Below are positions 63,864 through 64,000 of a stretch of 64,000 nucleotides of DNA, piece by piece. Under the pieces are notes generated by a model. The model saw only the letters and a program-made list of their open reading frames with translations. It searched no databases and was not told the DNA's origin. Origin of the DNA: Streptomyces malachitofuscus (GTDB lineage Bacteria; Actinomycetota; Actinomycetes; Streptomycetales; Streptomycetaceae). The translations under genes were made by a program, and so were the position numbers. The stretch's first letter is position 1; each line of letters opens with the position of its first letter. The DNA is taken from NCBI RefSeq assembly GCF_014650055.1, contig NZ_BMUF01000001.1:310001-374000 (forward strand), in the 5' to 3' direction.

Positions 63864-64000
63864 ATGGAACACACAGAGCCGCAGGAACCGGCGCCCCCGT
63901 CCCCGGAACCGGCAGCCCCGGAGGGCGGGGCATCCTCGCCGGAGTCCGCCGGAGCGAGTGCCCCGGACGACGCAGGTGCCGAGGCTCCCCGGGTAGAGCC
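63864..64000 (+). CDS. Acidic Pro/Ala/Glu-rich protein, 5' part
   Basis: An open frame from ATG 63864, with GAGGGG nine bases upstream, runs off the window end. The 45 visible residues (MEHTEPQEPAPPSPEPAAPE onward) are low complexity and acidic, like the disordered tails of Streptomyces membrane or kinase proteins. Nothing more can be said without the rest. Confidence 0.55.
   Translation, partial: MEHTEPQEPAPPSPEPAAPEGGASSPESAGASAPDDAGAEAPRVE

Overview
The window is about 72% G+C chromosomal DNA from a Streptomyces or very close relative. Codons end overwhelmingly in G or C and GTG starts are common. Actinobacterial families abound: WhiB, DUF4245, DUF1707, DUF6542, RsbU/RsbW-like phosphatases and ATPases. 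From memory, the gene order oxyR/ahpCD - penicillin-binding protein - fumC - class I fumarase - wblI - glpX - xseAB - ispH - ppgK - ychF is that of the conserved Streptomyces core (SCO50xx in S. coelicolor). No tRNA, rRNA, IS element or CRISPR array was seen.

Region 1 (1-9.5 kb) is a Tad/Flp-type secretion and pilus locus: a CpaE-like ATPase (cut by the window edge), two TadE-like pseudopilins, the CpaF motor ATPase, TadB and TadC, a histidine kinase/response regulator pair, a Flp prepilin, a TadG-like protein that seems to start at ATT, a lipoprotein, an OmpA-domain protein and a DUF192 protein.

Region 2 (9.6-15.7 kb) is accessory. It opens with a decayed TetR relic. Then comes the most interesting gene of the window, a 772-residue predicted polymorphic toxin. 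It carries an N-terminal membrane domain, a Flp-prepilin-like processing motif almost identical to that of the pilin 3 kb upstream, and a C-terminal nuclease resembling Tox-REase-5. An Imm52-like immunity gene and a small partner gene follow, then a lipoprotein and a secreted Trp-rich protein. The arrangement suggests a toxin that borrows the Tad machinery.

Region 3 (15.7-24.2 kb) holds a flavin-dependent oxidoreductase, a methyltransferase, a Pro-rich membrane protein, a cis-prenyl transferase, a PIN-PhoH ATPase, a secreted lytic transglycosylase and an AI-2E-family exporter. Two intergenic stretches here are rich in RNA structure.

Region 4 (24.2-36 kb) holds the peroxide-defence block ahpC-ahpD divergent from oxyR, a PadR/ABC operon, an SPFH protein with a ribbon-helix-helix partner, a bifunctional penicillin-binding protein and an RsbU-type phosphatase.

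Region 5 (36-51.5 kb) is core metabolism: both classes of fumarase on either side of a secreted M28 aminopeptidase, wblI, GlpX, nitroreductase, exonuclease VII, IspH, polyphosphate glucokinase and YchF.

Region 6 (51.5-57.8 kb) is a deletion-scarred patch: a TetR gene with no usable in-frame start, a headless alkylsulfatase fragment, an MFS tail fragment and a DUF4190-type pseudogene. Intact LysR, SDR and subtilisin genes lie among them.

Region 7 (57.8-64 kb) contains a GntR regulator, a short SPOR-like protein, a Nudix hydrolase, an RsbW-like ATPase, a PAS/GAF/PP2C/ATPase fusion phosphatase, a GNAT acetyltransferase and the start of an acidic Pro/Ala-rich protein cut by the window end. At least nine genes have a -10-like hexamer 6-7 bases before the start codon, predicting leaderless mRNAs.
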